Positions 12,672-14,089 of a stretch of 14,089 bases of DNA are shown here, piece after piece. Each line of letters begins with the position of its first letter. Position 1 is the first letter of the stretch. The notes below the pieces were generated by a model, which was given only the letters and a program-made list of their open reading frames with translations, searched no databases and was not told the DNA's origin. A program made the translations under genes and the position numbers. Source of the DNA: Candidatus Brocadia sp. (GTDB lineage Bacteria; Planctomycetota; Brocadiia; Brocadiales; Brocadiaceae); the NCBI GenBank assembly GCA_030837935.1, contig JAUQXU010000085.1:1-14089 (forward strand), read 5' to 3'.

Positions 12672-14039
12672 CTACCTCAATTTAATACCCATTTTTCTCC
12701 TCAGTTCTGCCTCATCTCGTATTTTTTTCCCCTCTTCCCTCATATTACTTAAATCTTCTTGGAGTTTTGCCCAGCCGTATAGGTGCGTGTAACCGGGATT
12801 TCCATGGTAAGCCCCTTTCCATGTAACAGCCGCACTTTGGTTTAGTGTGATAAAAAGACGCTCCATCCTCGATTTGCCCGTATATACGTGTAGATTTCCA
12901 AGGATAAAGGCATGACTAGCCAAGGGAATTTTTGTCATTTCGCCAAGCGAGGGAAACAACTGCTTTTCCTTTTCCAGGTCAAGGATCATATCCTTTGCCT
13001 CCCGTATGACAGCGCCTATATTTTTGTGAATGTCATCCGCCATCAGTAATGCCTTCTTTGCAAAGCGCAAGGAGTGGCATGTATTACAGACCGACAGCAT
13101 GTCTTCGCGTTTCTTTGCTAATTCAACGTCATCTATTGTCGCTCCATTTCTGTCAATGTAAGATAATTCACTTCCTGCAGGCCCGCGGGTAAGCCCAAAA
13201 CTTATATCATGAATACCCTGGGGCATATGACAGGTAACACATACGGGTGATCTTAACGACTGGACAGACTGGGATTCTTTTAATATCAAGGATTGGCTTG
13301 CCGTATAAATAGTCCCATGCTTGGAAGAGATGTACGCCTCATAATGCGGATGATCAGAACCCATGTGACACGTTCTGCAGGCCTCAGGAGTTTTGGCCTC
13401 AAGGGTACTAAAGGTATGTCGTGTGTGACATGAATCGCATTTGAATTGTATGTTATGACATTGCTCACACTTTTCAGAACAGGTATCTTTGGGAAGCGCC
13501 ATGAGTTTTCCGCACTCTAACATCCGCTGCCAGCCGATGGAGTGTCGGCTTTTCATAAATTCCTGGTATTCTTTTACATGACATTTGCCACAATTGCCAG
13601 CAGTGACCTTGAGATGAACCCTATTGTCCTCGCAACTGTTCCCATTCGTGCTGAGATATTCCAATTCCGTGTCTTCCTTCACTGCGAGTTCTGCATTTGA
13701 ACTAACATGGCATGCTTCACATCCCACGCCCTTTCTTGCATGCATGCTACCCTGCCAATCGGCAACCCAGCCATGTGTCACTCTACGTTCCTCGTGACAT
13801 GTTATGCATCGTAAGGATTCTTCTGTAATTCCTTTTTCCTCTGTGGCGACTTTCATCGTATCTTCTGCTTTGGTAATTTCCATCACATCTTCACGGGGAG
13901 TCGCCGTTGCTTTTGGGGGGGGATATGTTGCTTCCTTTTGGGTCGCACAACTGACAAGGCAAAACAATTCGGCAAAAAACACCACGATAGAAACATATTT
14001 TACAAATTCATCTATATAATATTTTAATAAGCGAGTCAT
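12672..14039 (-). CDS. octahaem hydroxylamine oxidoreductase-like lipoprotein
   Basis: The 455-residue protein has a type II signal peptide: hydrophobic core about 15-27, lipobox LVSC, lipidated Cys31. A Thr/Pro/Glu-rich linker (32-75) follows. Eight CxxCH haem c sites start at Cys78, 107, 150, 191, 201, 221, 267 and 318. The block KCDSCHTRHTFS with CRTCHMGSDHPHYEAYISSKHG matches the catalytic-haem region of HAO. A helical C-terminal region has YHGNPGYTHLYGWAKL (411-426), where HAO enzymes carry the tyrosine that crosslinks to the catalytic haem in a neighbouring subunit. HAO-like proteins oxidise hydroxylamine or hydrazine, or reduce nitrite or NO; anammox genomes have many. The C-terminal domain is short and no C-terminal membrane segment is seen. 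AGGTGA (14046-14051) precedes the ATG by 6 bases. Direction of catalysis cannot be read. A C8 tract encodes Pro40-42. Confidence 0.92.
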   Translation of the reverse strand: MTRLLKYYIDEFVKYVSIVVFFAELFCLVSCATQKEATYPPPKATATPREDVMEITKAEDTMKVATEEKGITEESLRCITCHEERRVTHGWVADWQGSMHARKGVGCEACHVSSNAELAVKEDTELEYLSTNGNSCEDNRVHLKVTAGNCGKCHVKEYQEFMKSRHSIGWQRMLECGKLMALPKDTCSEKCEQCHNIQFKCDSCHTRHTFSTLEAKTPEACRTCHMGSDHPHYEAYISSKHGTIYTASQSLILKESQSVQSLRSPVCVTCHMPQGIHDISFGLTRGPAGSELSYIDRNGATIDDVELAKKREDMLSVCNTCHSLRFAKKALLMADDIHKNIGAVIREAKDMILDLEKEKQLFPSLGEMTKIPLASHAFILGNLHVYTGKSRMERLFITLNQSAAVTWKGAYHGNPGYTHLYGWAKLQEDLSNMREEGKKIRDEAELRRKMGIKLR

Positions 14040-14089
14040 TTTTCTTCACCTGATAGGATCCCGGATATTGTTCCATTTATAAACGAGAT

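Overview
The window most likely comes from an anammox bacterium (Planctomycetota, Brocadiales such as Brocadia, Kuenenia or Jettenia). This is inferred from an eight-haem hydroxylamine-oxidoreductase-like lipoprotein at the right end, the moderately AT-rich base composition, and ordinary bacterial housekeeping genes with often weak ribosome binding sites. Genus cannot be set from sequence reading alone. Nothing here looks like a phage, plasmid, CRISPR array or complete insertion sequence. Most of the window is a chromosomal housekeeping region.

Left part, plus strand (1-4310): the tail of a beta-CASP/metallo-beta-lactamase RNA-processing exonuclease, then psd (phosphatidylserine decarboxylase), ribE (riboflavin synthase), pdxA (pyridoxal phosphate synthesis), a small cupin gene overlapping pdxA by 10 bases, and rsmA/ksgA (16S rRNA dimethyltransferase). 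The pdxA-rsmA neighbourhood is also found in the E. coli pdxA-ksgA operon, but here a cupin with altered metal ligands lies between them. Short repeats and palindromes occupy the gaps: a heptamer tandem array before ribE, an inverted repeat before pdxA and a palindrome before rsmA.

Middle part, minus strand (11518 down to 4342): a CPBP membrane protease and ubiX (overlapping), sppA (signal peptide peptidase), a two-gene block of unknown function (a 66-residue protein and a secreted 143-residue protein), gltX, a small internally deleted Uma2-family gene, cysS, and an HD-domain phosphohydrolase. The HD gene converges on rsmA with only 31 bases between stops. A strong sigma-70-type promoter precedes the CPBP gene. 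A second, divergent one drives the bifunctional nuclease gene.

Right part (11519-14089): divergent promoters, a bifunctional nuclease-domain gene (DUF151), two serine tRNAs (UGA and GCU anticodons), a MITE/REP-like element, and the minus-strand octahaem HAO-like lipoprotein gene. This last gene is the most specialised and biologically most interesting item. I did not find convincing evidence for a complete new multi-gene system. The best leads are the HAO-like lipoprotein, the cupin in the pdxA-rsmA operon, and the unknown gene pair upstream of gltX.
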